Below, one piece after another: positions 47,268 through 55,041 of a DNA stretch of 59,249 bases. The notes under the pieces were generated by a model. The model was not told where the DNA came from. It saw only the letters and a list, made by a program, of their open reading frames with translations, and did not search any database. This stretch comes from Candidatus Reconcilbacillus cellulovorans (GTDB lineage Bacteria > Bacillota > Bacilli > Paenibacillales > Reconciliibacillaceae): NCBI GenBank assembly GCA_002507565.1, contig MOXJ01000016.1, positions 1 to 59,249 of the forward strand, in the 5' to 3' direction. Each line of letters starts with the position of its first letter. Within the stretch, counting starts at the first letter, position 1. The translations under genes were made by a program, and so were the position numbers.

Positions 47268-47816
47268 TTACCCGACGGTCCGCTCCCGAACCCCGTCTCC
47301 GTTTGCGACGCCGCCGGGACGACCTGCACCCGCGCGCCATTTCGCGTACAGCTTGCGCAAATACCGGTCGAGTCCGTAGCGCCCCGCGTTGGCGCCCGCG
47401 ACGAGCACCAGCGCGCCGATCAGCACGAACCACGGGTTGGTCGATACCGTGCCGGCGAACAGGAACATGAAGTTCATCAGCAGCCCGAAAAACGCCGCCG
47501 CCGTCGTCAGCCCGCCGACGATGAGCCCGATGCCGACGAGCACTTCCCCGTACGGAACGAGAATGTTGATCAGGTCGACGTTCGGCAGCGCGATATGTTT
47601 CAGAAATGCGGTGTACGTCGGATAGATGATTTCGCCGGTCGCCCGGTCGGTCACCGGATTGTCGATCGCCCGTTTGATGAACCCCGTTGCGTCGAACGGC
47701 TCGCTGCCCGCGATTTTATGCCAGCCCGCCTCCAGCCAGAGCCAGCCGAGATAAATGCGAAGTAAGGCGGCCACGATTGCGGCCCGGTAATCGTTTCTCC
47801 ACCATGTCATCAACAT
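47268..47816 (-). CDS. DoxX family membrane protein
   Basis: A 182-residue protein with four membrane helices: AALLRIYLGWLWLEAGWHKIAG is the family's N-terminal signature, followed by LVPYGEVLVGIGLIVGGLTTAAAFFGLLMNFMFLFAG. DoxX proteins are linked to redox or thiol stress in some bacteria; the role here is unknown. I start at ATG 47816 (MLMTWW) with AAGGGG 9 nt upstream; the ATG at 47825 abuts that site. Its promoter region carries palindromes that could be an operator. The C-terminal tail is Arg/Gly rich. Confidence 0.85.
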   Translation of the reverse strand: MLMTWWRNDYRAAIVAALLRIYLGWLWLEAGWHKIAGSEPFDATGFIKRAIDNPVTDRATGEIIYPTYTAFLKHIALPNVDLINILVPYGEVLVGIGLIVGGLTTAAAFFGLLMNFMFLFAGTVSTNPWFVLIGALVLVAGANAGRYGLDRYLRKLYAKWRAGAGRPGGVANGDGVRERTVG

Positions 47817-47853
47817 GGTCCTCATCCCCTTGTCGAGAGGTTGTTCTTTTTTT

Positions 47854-47890
47854 CACTTTCATTCTACATCCAAAGTGAATAAATTCACAA
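47854..47890 (-). promoter_or_regulatory. doxX promoter with palindromic operator-like elements
   Basis: Minus strand: TTGTGA (-35, 47885-47890), 18 nt, TAGAAT (-10, 47861-47866). Palindrome GTGAAT-2 nt-ATTCAC (47875-47888) overlaps the -35, and CACTTT-N12-AAAGTG (47854-47877) brackets the -10. This suggests control by a dimeric repressor. No regulator gene is adjacent. Confidence 0.5.
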
Positions 47891-48006
47891 GCATCTTTAC
47901 TCGACTTTCACGAAACCGCCGCAACTTTTTGAACAATCCGTGTCGTCCGACCGACGCCCTGCAGGAGAACGCCGCCCGCTTCGAAAATCCCTGAAAACGA
48001 GCGCCG

Positions 48007-48645
48007 TCATTCTACCTTCGGCGGCACACCGTCCCCACAACCACCGATCGTTTTCACCCGCGCCCGAAACGCTGCGTAATCCTCCGGCGTGTTCAGGTTG
48101 AGAAAACACGCCTTTTCCTCGTCCGAAGCGTCGACGACGATCGTCCGCAGCGCTTCGAGCCAGGCTGACATCCGCCGTTCCCCGCATTCGAGCAGCCGCT
48201 CCGCCTCACGATAACAACGCCGGCGATACAGCGCGAAAAACGGCTGCCCGCCGCAGACGACCGCGTCCGCCGTCTCCGGCGCTCCGGCCGCATGCCCGCA
48301 CAGTTTTTCAAACAAAGAGGCGGAAAACACCGGCATGTCGCACGCAACGACGAATACCCATTCCGCATCCGCGGCCTTCAGACCGGCGTGAACGCCGGCT
48401 AGCGGCCCCGCCCCCGGATAAACGTCGCCGACGACGCGCACGCGGTCCCCGAAAGCCGCCAACACCGAAGCGTAGACGTGCTGGCGTTCGTCCGCGACGA
48501 CGACCGTCGTCCGCACGCAGCATGCGTTCAGCCGTCCGCAGACGGCCGCAAGCAGCGATGTTCCGCCGACGTCCAGAAGCGCCTTGTCCGCCTTCATTCT
48601 CGAACTGCGGCCGCCAGCGAGAACGACGGCTTCCGGTCTGACCGT
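48007..48645 (-). CDS. mobA: Molybdenum cofactor guanylyltransferase MobA
   Basis: Adds GMP to molybdopterin to form Mo-bis-MGD precursors. 212 residues: VVLAGGRSSRMKADKALL is the nucleotide-binding motif, followed by GAGPLAGVHAGLK, VVACDMPVFSASL and NLNTPEDYAAF. ATG 48645 with AAGGGGGCG upstream. No other molybdopterin gene is in the window. It is divergent from the SLH protein gene. The 190 nt between it and doxX (47817-48006) hold only the doxX promoter. Confidence 0.9.
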   Translation of the reverse strand, partial: TVRPEAVVLAGGRSSRMKADKALLDVGGTSLLAAVCGRLNACCVRTTVVVADERQHVYASVLAAFGDRVRVVGDVYPGAGPLAGVHAGLKAADAEWVFVVACDMPVFSASLFEKLCGHAAGAPETADAVVCGGQPFFALYRRRCYREAERLLECGERRMSAWLEALRTIVVDASDEEKACFLNLNTPEDYAAFRARVKTIGGCGDGVPPKVE

Positions 48646-48731
48646 CATGATTTCGCCCCCTTTTGAACATCCTGGATACACGCAACTTTTCCGGTACTCA
48701 CCTCGTCTAGGACAACGGAGGTGGAAAACGA

Positions 48732-49688
48732 ATGGTACGAACCACGATCGTCCGCCGCCTGGCCCTTGTCGCCGCGACGGCGGGACTTTTGTCGGCGGCC
48801 GCCACCGCATCGGCGTTTACCGATATCAGCGGCGTCGCCGGCGAAAAAGAAATCTTGGCGTTAAAAAACGAAGGCGTCCTGTCCGGCGTCGGCGGCGACC
48901 GCTTCGATCCGAACGCGCCGCTTACGGTCGCCCAAAGCGTCGCGCTGGTGCTCAAGGGGCTCGACTTGCGGCAACCCGCCGGCACAACTGATTCCGACGC
49001 AACCGACGGGTCAAAGCCGTGGTACGCCGACGTCCTCAACACCGCGGCACACTTCGGCCTGCCCGTCGATCCCGGCCTGGCCGTCGACGCGCCGACGACG
49101 CGCGAGCAGTTCGCGCGGCTTCTGGCCGCCGCCGTCGACAAAAAAGGCCCGTTCGCGCGCATCATGATTTACCTGTCCTTCGCCGATGAAAACATGGTCG
49201 ATCCCGAAGCCGTGGACGCCGTTCAGGCGCTGCTCGTCTGGAAAATCGCCGAACTCGACGCCCAAAACCGCTTCCGGCCGAAAGAAACGGTCACGAGGGC
49301 GGAAGCCGCCGTCTGGCTGTACCGCGCGCGCGAATTCGTCCGCACCAACCGCCCGGTTTCGGACGACCCGGCCGCCGACGACGCCGATCGGCGCGACGTC
49401 CGCGTCGTGGTCGAAAACATCCATCCCGAAGTCGACCGCGTGACGCTCGACTGGGGACTGAAACCGAACCCCGGCTACGCCGTCTTCATCACGGCCGTCG
49501 AGTTTCCGCAAGAGCGGAAAGCCGTCGTCCGTTACCGCCTGGCGACGCCGGACCCCGGTCGCTTTTATGCGCAGGTGGTCGTCCACGCCAAAGCGACGAC
49601 CTACGTCCCGCACGGTTACGAAGTCGTCGCCGTGCCGGAAAACGCTCCGTCGTCCGGAAGCGGCGGATCCAAGGGCTCCGACGGTTGA
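48732..49688 (+). CDS. SLH-domain surface protein with PrcB-like C-terminal domain
   Basis: A 318-residue exported protein. Signal peptide RRLALVAATAGLLSAAATASA. Then SLH-type repeats (AFTDISGVAGEKEILALKNEGVL ... FDPNAPLTVAQSVALVL; WYADVLNTAAHFGLPV ... TTREQFARLL; a third around RFRPKETVTRAEAAVWLYRA), which anchor to cell-wall polymers. The end (VTLDWGLKPNPGYAVFITAVEF ... YAQVVVHAKATTYVPHGYEVV) resembles the PrcB C-terminal fold. GGAGGT lies 9 nt before the ATG. The stop codon is inside the -35 box of the tRNA promoter. Confidence 0.8.
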   Translation: MVRTTIVRRLALVAATAGLLSAAATASAFTDISGVAGEKEILALKNEGVLSGVGGDRFDPNAPLTVAQSVALVLKGLDLRQPAGTTDSDATDGSKPWYADVLNTAAHFGLPVDPGLAVDAPTTREQFARLLAAAVDKKGPFARIMIYLSFADENMVDPEAVDAVQALLVWKIAELDAQNRFRPKETVTRAEAAVWLYRAREFVRTNRPVSDDPAADDADRRDVRVVVENIHPEVDRVTLDWGLKPNPGYAVFITAVEFPQERKAVVRYRLATPDPGRFYAQVVVHAKATTYVPHGYEVVAVPENAPSSGSGGSKGSDG

Positions 49689-49713
49689 CACCGCGCCGAA
49701 AATCGGGTAATAT
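49685..49713 (+). promoter_or_regulatory. Sigma-A promoter of tRNA-Pro
   Basis: TTGACA (49685-49690), 17-nt spacer, TAATAT (49708-49713). It places the start about 40 nt before the tRNA. The -35 box contains the TGA of the upstream SLH gene. Confidence 0.85.
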
Positions 49714-49761
49714 GCTGATTGCGGTACTGCCGGTGGATCGCCGAACGGCGGCCGCCGACGT

Positions 49762-49835
49762 CGGGGTATAGCGCAGCCCGGTAGCGCGCACCCTTGGGGT
49801 GGGTGAGGTCGCAGGTTCAAATCCTGTTACTCCGA
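49762..49835 (+). tRNA. tRNA-Pro (anticodon GGG)
   Basis: Cloverleaf by eye: acceptor CGGGGTA/TACTCCG (one G-T), D stem GCGC/GCGC, anticodon stem CACCC/GGGTG with loop TTGGGGT, T arm GCAGG-TTCAAAT-CCTGT, discriminator A. The anticodon GGG reads CCC and CCU. CCA is not encoded. It has its own promoter and terminator. Confidence 0.95.
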
Positions 49836-49847
49836 CTTGCCGCAACG

Positions 49848-49886
49848 GACCGCGTCCGGTGCATACCGGACGCGGTCTTCTTCTGC
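49848..49886 (+). terminator. Intrinsic terminator of tRNA-Pro
   Basis: Perfect 13-bp stem GACCGCGTCCGGT/ACCGGACGCGGTC (49848-49877), loop GCAT, then TTCTTCTG. Confidence 0.85.
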
Positions 49887-49910
49887 CTTCGCGACGCCTG
49901 CAACGCTTGG

Positions 49911-49944
49911 CTCAAATCAAAAACCGCGCGGTACGCGCGCGGTT
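49911..49944 (-). terminator. Intrinsic terminator of the HU gene
   Basis: Minus strand AACCGCGCG, loop CGTAC, CGCGCGGTT (49944-49922), then TTTGATTTG. It faces the tRNA terminator. Confidence 0.85.
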
Positions 49945-50007
49945 CTTCGAACCCTTCTCCAAAAGAAAAGCATATGTAGACAGCGATGCACGACGAAAAC
50001 CCGCCGT

Positions 50008-50280
50008 TCACTTGATGACGTCCCGCAGCGTTTTGCCCGGCCGGAAAACCGGCACTTTGCTCGCGGCGATCTCGATTTCTTCGCCGGTTTGGGGATTGCG
50101 GCCTTTGCGGGCCTGGCGCTCGCGCACCTCGAAATTGCCGAAACCGACAAGCTGAACCTTTTCCCCGTTCTGCAGCGCTTCTGTGATCGCGTCAAAAACG
50201 GCCTCGACCGCCTTCGCCGCGTCTTTTTTCGACAATTCGGCCAGCTCCGCCACTTTTGCGACAAGATCGGATTTGTTCAT
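50008..50280 (-). CDS. hup: DNA-binding protein HU
   Basis: Histone-like nucleoid protein, 90 residues: [50 protein letters not shown] (arm), [25 protein letters not shown]. Forms dimers that bend DNA. Start ATG 50280 with GGGAGGTG upstream. It is transcribed alone from its own promoter. In B. subtilis hbs is likewise next to spoIVA. Confidence 0.97.
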   Translation of the reverse strand: MNKSDLVAKVAELAELSKKDAAKAVEAVFDAITEALQNGEKVQLVGFGNFEVRERQARKGRNPQTGEEIEIAASKVPVFRPGKTLRDVIK

Positions 50281-50322
50281 CGCTTTTTCACCTCCCTGAA
50301 AACGGGAAATGCGAACAAGCTA

Positions 50323-50351
50323 ATAGTAATACACACGCGGCGCAATTTCAA
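50323..50351 (-). promoter_or_regulatory. Sigma-A promoter of the HU gene
   Basis: Minus strand: TTGAAA (-35, 50346-50351), 17-nt spacer, TACTAT (-10, 50323-50328). Confidence 0.75.
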
Positions 50352-50389
50352 GGGAAAAACAAAAACTGCGGGACATTTTCCTCCCGCAG
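50350..50389 (-). terminator. Intrinsic terminator of spoIVA
   Basis: Minus strand CTGCGGGA, loop GGAAAATG, TCCCGCAG (50389-50366), then TTTTTGTTTTT. Confidence 0.9.
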
Positions 50390-50424
50390 CGCGACTTGTC
50401 GTCTCCCGGCCCCGGTTTGCAACT

Positions 50425-51903
50425 TTACAAAATGATCGCGATCAGGCCGCCCGATCCCTCGTTGATGATGCGGCCGAGCGTCTCCTGCAGTTTGTAGCGA
50501 GCGCTGTCCGGCATCATCGCCAGTTTGCCCTGGATGCCCTCGCGCACGATCGAATGCAGCGACCGCCCGAAGATGTCGGATTCCCAGATTTTGAGCGGAT
50601 TTTCCTCGAAATCCTGCATCAAATACCGGACGAGCTCCTCGCTTTGCTTTTCCGTGCCGATGATCGGCGCGAACTCGGCTTCGACATCGACCCGAATCAT
50701 GTGAATCGACGGGGCGGTCGCCTTCAGCCGGACGCCGAAGCGCGACCCTTGCCGGATCAGCTCCGGCTCGTCGAGACGCATGTCCGACAGCGAAGGCGGC
50801 GCGATGCCGTAACCCGTCGTCTTGACCATCTCCAGCGCTTCCTCGACGCGCTCGTATTCGCGCTTGGCGCGCGTCAGCTCCTGCATCAGCTGCAAGAGAT
50901 GGTCTCGGCCGCGGATTTCGACGCCGACGATTTCCATCAGCACCTTGTCGTACAACTCGTCCGGCGCGTGCAGGTCGATTTCCGCGACGCCCTGGCCCAT
51001 GTTCATGCCGGCCAGCGCTGCCCGTTCGACAAAATCATACTCGCCGAACGCACGGACGACGCGGTCGACGTCGCGCAGCCTGCGGATGTCGCGCACGGTT
51101 TCGCGGACGGCGTTTTCGAACTGCGACCGGAGCCAGTGCCGTTCGTCGAGCACCATCACCCAGCTGGGCAGGTTGACGTTGACTTCGTGAACGGGGAATT
51201 CATACAGCACTTCCCGCATGACGGCGAGAATTTCACGTTCACCCGCCGTGGCGACGCTCATCGCCATGACGGGTATGTCGTATTTGGCCTCCAGTTCCGC
51301 GCGCAACGCCTGGGTATCGGGGTGTTCGGGCCGCGCCGAGTTGACGATCATGACGAACGGTTTGCCGACTTCCTTCAGTTCGGCGACGACGCGTTCCTCC
51401 GCATCGACGTAGGATTCCCGCGGAATGTCCGTCACCGTCCCGTCCGTTGTCACGATGACGCCGAGCGTCGAATGCTCCTGGATGACTTTGCGCGTGCCGA
51501 TTTCCGCCGCTTCCTGGAACGGAATCGGCTCGTCGAACCACGGGGTGTGCACCATACGCGGTCCGTTTTCGTCCTCGTATCCTTTTGCGCCTTCCACCGC
51601 ATAACCGACGCAGTCGACGAGCCGGACGTTGACGGACAGCCCTTCGGCCACCTGGATCTGGACGGCGTTGTTCGGCACGAACTTCGGCTCCGTCGTCATG
51701 ATGGTGCGGCCGGCCGCGCTTTGCGGCAGCTCGTCGATCGCGCGCGCGCGATCCGCCTCGTTGCGGATGTTCGGCACGACGACCGATTCCATGAACCGTT
51801 TGATGAACGTCGATTTCCCGGTGCGGACCGCGCCGACGACGCCCAGGTAAATATCACCCCCGGTCCGCTCCGCGATGTCTTTGAAAATGTCGACTTTTTC
51901 CAA
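50425..51903 (-). CDS. spoIVA: Stage IV sporulation protein A, spore-coat ATPase
   Basis: Polymerising ATPase that forms the basement layer of the spore coat. 492 residues: Walker A LGVVGAVRTGKSTFIKRFM (about 20-38), DELPQSAAGRTIMTTEPKFVPN, LVDCVGYAVEGAKGYEDE, a long coiled middle region, and the conserved C-terminus GRIINEGSGGLIAIIL that anchors to the forespore surface. TTG start at 51903 with GGAGGGG about 7 nt upstream. A sigma-E promoter precedes it. Strong evidence that the organism sporulates. Confidence 0.97.
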   Translation of the reverse strand: MEKVDIFKDIAERTGGDIYLGVVGAVRTGKSTFIKRFMESVVVPNIRNEADRARAIDELPQSAAGRTIMTTEPKFVPNNAVQIQVAEGLSVNVRLVDCVGYAVEGAKGYEDENGPRMVHTPWFDEPIPFQEAAEIGTRKVIQEHSTLGVIVTTDGTVTDIPRESYVDAEERVVAELKEVGKPFVMIVNSARPEHPDTQALRAELEAKYDIPVMAMSVATAGEREILAVMREVLYEFPVHEVNVNLPSWVMVLDERHWLRSQFENAVRETVRDIRRLRDVDRVVRAFGEYDFVERAALAGMNMGQGVAEIDLHAPDELYDKVLMEIVGVEIRGRDHLLQLMQELTRAKREYERVEEALEMVKTTGYGIAPPSLSDMRLDEPELIRQGSRFGVRLKATAPSIHMIRVDVEAEFAPIIGTEKQSEELVRYLMQDFEENPLKIWESDIFGRSLHSIVREGIQGKLAMMPDSARYKLQETLGRIINEGSGGLIAIIL

Positions 51904-51932
51904 CGGACACCCCTCCTTTCGGACCGGTACCT

Positions 51933-51961
51933 AATATATGAGCGGGTGTCCGCGGATATGA
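51933..51961 (-). promoter_or_regulatory. Sigma-E promoter of spoIVA
   Basis: Minus strand: TCATATC (-35, 51955-51961), 14-nt spacer, CATATATT (-10, 51933-51940). It fits the sigma-E pattern well, and spoIVA is sigma-E dependent in B. subtilis. Confidence 0.75.
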
Positions 51962-51962
51962 C

Positions 51963-52715
51963 TTACGGAAACACGGGCACGGGCGTCCGGTCGATCCACC
52001 GGTACGCAAACGAGTCGACCGGCACGAAATCCGATTCGCGCACGAGCAATTCGCGAAGGTCGCCGGGGATGTCCGCGTCCGTCAACCCGAGGCGTTGGAT
52101 AAGGCTCATGATGTCCGCCGCGTAATCGATGCCGACGGCGCCGGATTCGTGGACGATCCACCGCAGTGGCAAGCCGGAAAAGACGCTGACGATCCGTTCT
52201 TCCCGCATGCCCATCGCGGCGAAATCGACCGTCCAAAATTGCGGCGCGACCTGCTCGCCCGCCGGCAACGGCCGGCCTTCGGCCAAATGCGCTTCGACCG
52301 CCTGACGGACGCGGACGGCCGCCTCGTGCGTCGGCAGATCAAGCAGCTTCACTTTCGGCGCGGTCTCGACGTCGACGAGCACGAAAACGGCTCTGCCGCC
52401 TTTTTCGAACGCGACCTTCGGGATCGCGCCGAGAAACCCCCCCTCGACGAGCCGCGAAAAATCGATCGGATACTTCTCGTAAATCGGCGTATTCACCGGC
52501 CGGTTGCGGATCGGCAACACGCCGGTTGCCCGCCGGTATTCGTCGACGGCCCGTTGGACGGCGGCCACGCCTTCCCGGACGGCGGCGGGATTTTCCGCCC
52601 GTTGCGGGTCGCCGGGATACAGGCACCCGGACAAAGCGGTCGCAAGTATCGCGATCGTCGTCGCCGCGATCGTCGCCGGGCGTCGCCCGCAACGGGCAAC
52701 GGCGGATCCGCGCAT
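51963..52715 (-). CDS. YphF-like lipoprotein
   Basis: A 250-residue exported lipoprotein: basic N-terminus, hydrophobic ATIAATTIAILATALSGC with lipobox LSGC, then a mature domain (VREGVAAVQRAVDEYRRATGVLPI ... YPIDFSRLVEGGFLGAIPKVAFEKGG). The position between spoIVA and the DUF2768 gene matches B. subtilis yphF, so a sporulation-linked role is inferred. Function unknown. Confidence 0.75.
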   Translation of the reverse strand: MRGSAVARCGRRPATIAATTIAILATALSGCLYPGDPQRAENPAAVREGVAAVQRAVDEYRRATGVLPIRNRPVNTPIYEKYPIDFSRLVEGGFLGAIPKVAFEKGGRAVFVLVDVETAPKVKLLDLPTHEAAVRVRQAVEAHLAEGRPLPAGEQVAPQFWTVDFAAMGMREERIVSVFSGLPLRWIVHESGAVGIDYAADIMSLIQRLGLTDADIPGDLRELLVRESDFVPVDSFAYRWIDRTPVPVFP

Positions 52716-52734
52716 GCCGACTCACCCCCCCGCG

Positions 52735-52914
52735 TTACAGCAGCGCCGCCAGCATGTACAGTACCGACAGCCCCAGCGCGAGAAACGCCGCCGCGGACAG
52801 CGCCCAGCGGACGACGCCGCGCGTTTTCGCCCGGGCGAACGTGATGAGCAGGGACGAAAGCAGCATCAAGCCGATCGCGATGAGCGAAGCCCACATTTTT
52901 TGCATCGGCGTCAT
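52735..52914 (-). CDS. YphE-like (DUF2768) small membrane protein
   Basis: A 59-residue protein, MTPMQKMWASLIAIGLMLLSS and onward, with two membrane helices separated by FARAKTRGVVRW. The length and position between gpsA and yphF match YphE/DUF2768. I start at ATG 52914; an in-frame upstream Arg-rich stretch to 52965 is not supported. The ribosome site is weak (AAAGG). Function unknown. Confidence 0.72.
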   Translation of the reverse strand: MTPMQKMWASLIAIGLMLLSSLLITFARAKTRGVVRWALSAAAFLALGLSVLYMLAALL

Positions 52915-52990
52915 GTCGCGTTCACGCCTTTCAGATCGTCGCCAGTCTTTTCGTTTCCGCTTCATTATACCACTTCCGCCGCGCTTCGTC

Positions 52991-53030
52991 CGAAAAAAAT
53001 CAACCCGTTCCCCTTCGTCCGGGGAACGGG
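52991..53030 (-). terminator. Intrinsic terminator of spoVIF
   Basis: Minus strand CCCGTTCCCC, loop GGACGAA, GGGGAACGGG (53030-53004), then TTGATTTTTTT. Confidence 0.92.
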
Positions 53031-53047
53031 CATCGACCGGCGATATC

Positions 53048-53329
53048 TCATGATTTTCCCAAAAGCATCCGGATCATCTGGCTCAAATTTTCCAAAGCTC
53101 CTCCGCTCGCTCGAACGGCTTTGACGATTTCGTTCACCGTCTTTTCGGACACCTGGACGTTCACCGTGTCGGCGATCTGCCGGATGAGCCGGCGAAGTTC
53201 GCGTTCGTCGCGGATCGTCGACGGAGTCACTTCGCCGGCCAACTTCTGGACGTCTTTGGCGGTGATCGGCTTGTTCAGCTTGGCGTTGACGCGGTCGAGC
53301 ACTTCTTTGGAGATGTCTTTCGAGTTCAT
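53048..53329 (-). CDS. spoVIF: Stage VI sporulation protein F
   Basis: A 93-residue soluble protein, MNSKDISKEVLDRVNAKLNK and onward, with VQKLAGEVTPSTIRDERELRRLIRQIADTVNVQVSEKTVNEIVKAV, matching the SpoVIF/YjcC pattern (LA..V, R.LI.Q.A, VS.........I). The family affects spore coat assembly under sigma-K in Bacillus. ATG 53329 with GGAGG 6 nt upstream. It follows gpsA and has its own strong terminator. Confidence 0.75.
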   Translation of the reverse strand: MNSKDISKEVLDRVNAKLNKPITAKDVQKLAGEVTPSTIRDERELRRLIRQIADTVNVQVSEKTVNEIVKAVRASGGALENLSQMIRMLLGKS

Positions 53330-53398
53330 GGTCGTCCTCCTCGCGCCGAATCTCAAAACATCGTATGTCGGCGGGAGGAAAACGGTGTAGGACACCCG

Positions 53399-54421
53399 TC
53401 AGCCGAGCGTCAATTCTTCCATTTCGTGCGTGCGGTTTCGCCGCATGAGCGATTCGACGGCGTCGCGAGGCGGCTTTCCTTCGAAAAGAACCTGGTAGAG
53501 CTCGGCCGTAATCGGCATCGAAACACCGAGCTCCACGGACAATTCATAAGCCGCCCGCGTAGCGCGCACGCCTTCGACGACCATGTTCATTTCCGCCAAC
53601 ACGCGTTCGGGCGGCCGGCCCTGGCCGATCAGGTAGCCGGCTTTCCAGTTGCGGCTGTGGCGGCTTGTGCAGGTGACGACGAGATCGCCGACGCCCGCCA
53701 GTCCCGAAAACGTCATCGGCCTTGCGCCCAGCTCGCGGCCGAGCCGGACGATTTCGGCCAATCCTCTCGTCAGAAGCGCCGCTTTTGCGTTGTCGCCGAA
53801 GCCGAGGCCGTCGGACAGACCGGCGCCGAGGGCGATGATGTTTTTCAGTGCGCCGCCGAGCTCGACGCCGACGACGTCCGGATTCGTATAGACTCGAAAT
53901 ACGGAATTGATCAGCCAGTCCTGCGCCGCCTCGGCGGCCTCGCGGTCGCGCGCGGCGACGACGACCGTCGTCGGCGATCGTACGATCACTTCCTCGGCGT
54001 GGCTCGGCCCGGAAAGCGCGACGATACGTGCGGGATCGAACTGGGGCAGTTCCTCCGCAATCACTTCCGACATCCGCTTGTGCGTGCCGAGCTCCAGCCC
54101 TTTCGCCGCATGGATCAAGAGCTCGCTTCCTGACAGAAACGGTTTCAACCGCGCCGCGACTTCCCGCATGGCGCCGCTGGGAGCCGTCAGCACGATGCAG
54201 GAGGCGTCGCGGACAGCCTCCTCGATCGAGACGGTGGCGCGGATGCGCGGCGACAGCTTTGCCTGCGGCAGATAGCGGCGGTTCGTCCGCTCGCGGTTGA
54301 TCTCGTCCGCCTGTTCCGGACTGCGCGTCCACAACGTCACGTCGACGCCGTTGTCCGCGAGCACCGACGCGACGGCCGTTCCCCAGCTTCCCGCCACGAT
54401 GACCGCTGCCTTACGCGACAT
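53399..54421 (-). CDS. gpsA: Glycerol-3-phosphate dehydrogenase [NAD(P)+]
   Basis: Makes sn-glycerol-3-phosphate for phospholipid synthesis. 340 residues from MSRKAAVIVAGSWGTAVAS. Strongly conserved blocks: ALSGPSHAEEV, VELGGALKNIIALGAGLSDGLGFGDNAKAALLTRGLAEI, GLAGVGDLVVTCTSRHSRN, VVEGVRATRAAYEL. Odd point: the first glycine of the dinucleotide-binding GxGxxG is Val9 (codon GTG at 54397-54395), where other GpsA proteins have GAGSWG. The ATG lies inside the plsY 3' end (11-nt overlap). PlsY uses its product, so the pairing is functional. Confidence 0.93.
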   Translation of the reverse strand: MSRKAAVIVAGSWGTAVASVLADNGVDVTLWTRSPEQADEINRERTNRRYLPQAKLSPRIRATVSIEEAVRDASCIVLTAPSGAMREVAARLKPFLSGSELLIHAAKGLELGTHKRMSEVIAEELPQFDPARIVALSGPSHAEEVIVRSPTTVVVAARDREAAEAAQDWLINSVFRVYTNPDVVGVELGGALKNIIALGAGLSDGLGFGDNAKAALLTRGLAEIVRLGRELGARPMTFSGLAGVGDLVVTCTSRHSRNWKAGYLIGQGRPPERVLAEMNMVVEGVRATRAAYELSVELGVSMPITAELYQVLFEGKPPRDAVESLMRRNRTHEMEELTLG

Positions 54422-55025
54422 CGCCTCTTTTTCCCCCCAGACGGTGCTCGGTCCCGCGCCGGAGCCGAACCAAGTTCTGCCGGTGGCGTACAAACGCCAA
54501 AACAGCCGTCGCCACGCTCGCCCAAACAAGTTCAGACGGGCGACGCATCGCCCAGAAAAGCGGCGGCAACAGCGAAACAAACACGAGCGAGCCGACGGAC
54601 ACATATCGCGTCAGCGCGATCACGGCGATCGCGACGGCTCCGGCGACGAGCGTCGGCACGAAGCTGAGCGACGCCATGGCGCCGATCGTCGAGGCGATGC
54701 CTTTTCCGCCGCGGAAACGGAAAAAAACCGGCCAGTTGTGGCCCACGACCGCCGCAAGGCCGCCGGCGACCGGCGCCCAGATTTCGCCGGCGCCGACCAG
54801 TCGGCCGAACGCGACGGCCGCTGCCGCCTTGCCGACGTCGAGCAACAAAACGGCCGCCGCGGGCCCTTTGCCGAACACGCGAAGCGCATTCGTCGCCCCG
54901 GCGTTGCCGCTGCCGAGCCGACGAATGTCGACGCCGCGGAACAATCGGCCGTACAGGTAGCCGAAATTAACCGACCCGAGCAGATACCCGATGGCCGCCG
55001 ACAACAGCACAGATACCGCGGACAT
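54411..55025 (-). CDS. plsY: Acyl-phosphate:glycerol-3-phosphate acyltransferase PlsY
   Basis: Membrane enzyme that puts the first acyl chain on glycerol-3-phosphate using acyl-phosphate. 204 residues, five or more helices. The three family motifs are present: GSGNAGATNALR, VVGHNWPVFFRFRGGKGIAS and the C-terminal ALAFVRHRQN-type stretch (AVLAFVRHRQNLVRL). Overlaps gpsA; 16 nt after der. Confidence 0.95.
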   Translation of the reverse strand: MSAVSVLLSAAIGYLLGSVNFGYLYGRLFRGVDIRRLGSGNAGATNALRVFGKGPAAAVLLLDVGKAAAAVAFGRLVGAGEIWAPVAGGLAAVVGHNWPVFFRFRGGKGIASTIGAMASLSFVPTLVAGAVAIAVIALTRYVSVGSLVFVSLLPPLFWAMRRPSELVWASVATAVLAFVRHRQNLVRLRRGTEHRLGGKRGDVA

Positions 55026-55041
55026 GTGTTCTTCCGTCCCC

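Noticed and set aside
46245-47379. Long open frames through the CRISPR array on both strands
   Set aside because: They are made of the repeated 30-nt unit (recurrent PSPLARVKT or FDPCKRGRK peptides) and are not genes.
49837-52125. 762-residue plus-strand frame
   Set aside because: Antisense to HU and spoIVA; a GC-skew shadow with no domain and Arg/His/Phe-rich composition.
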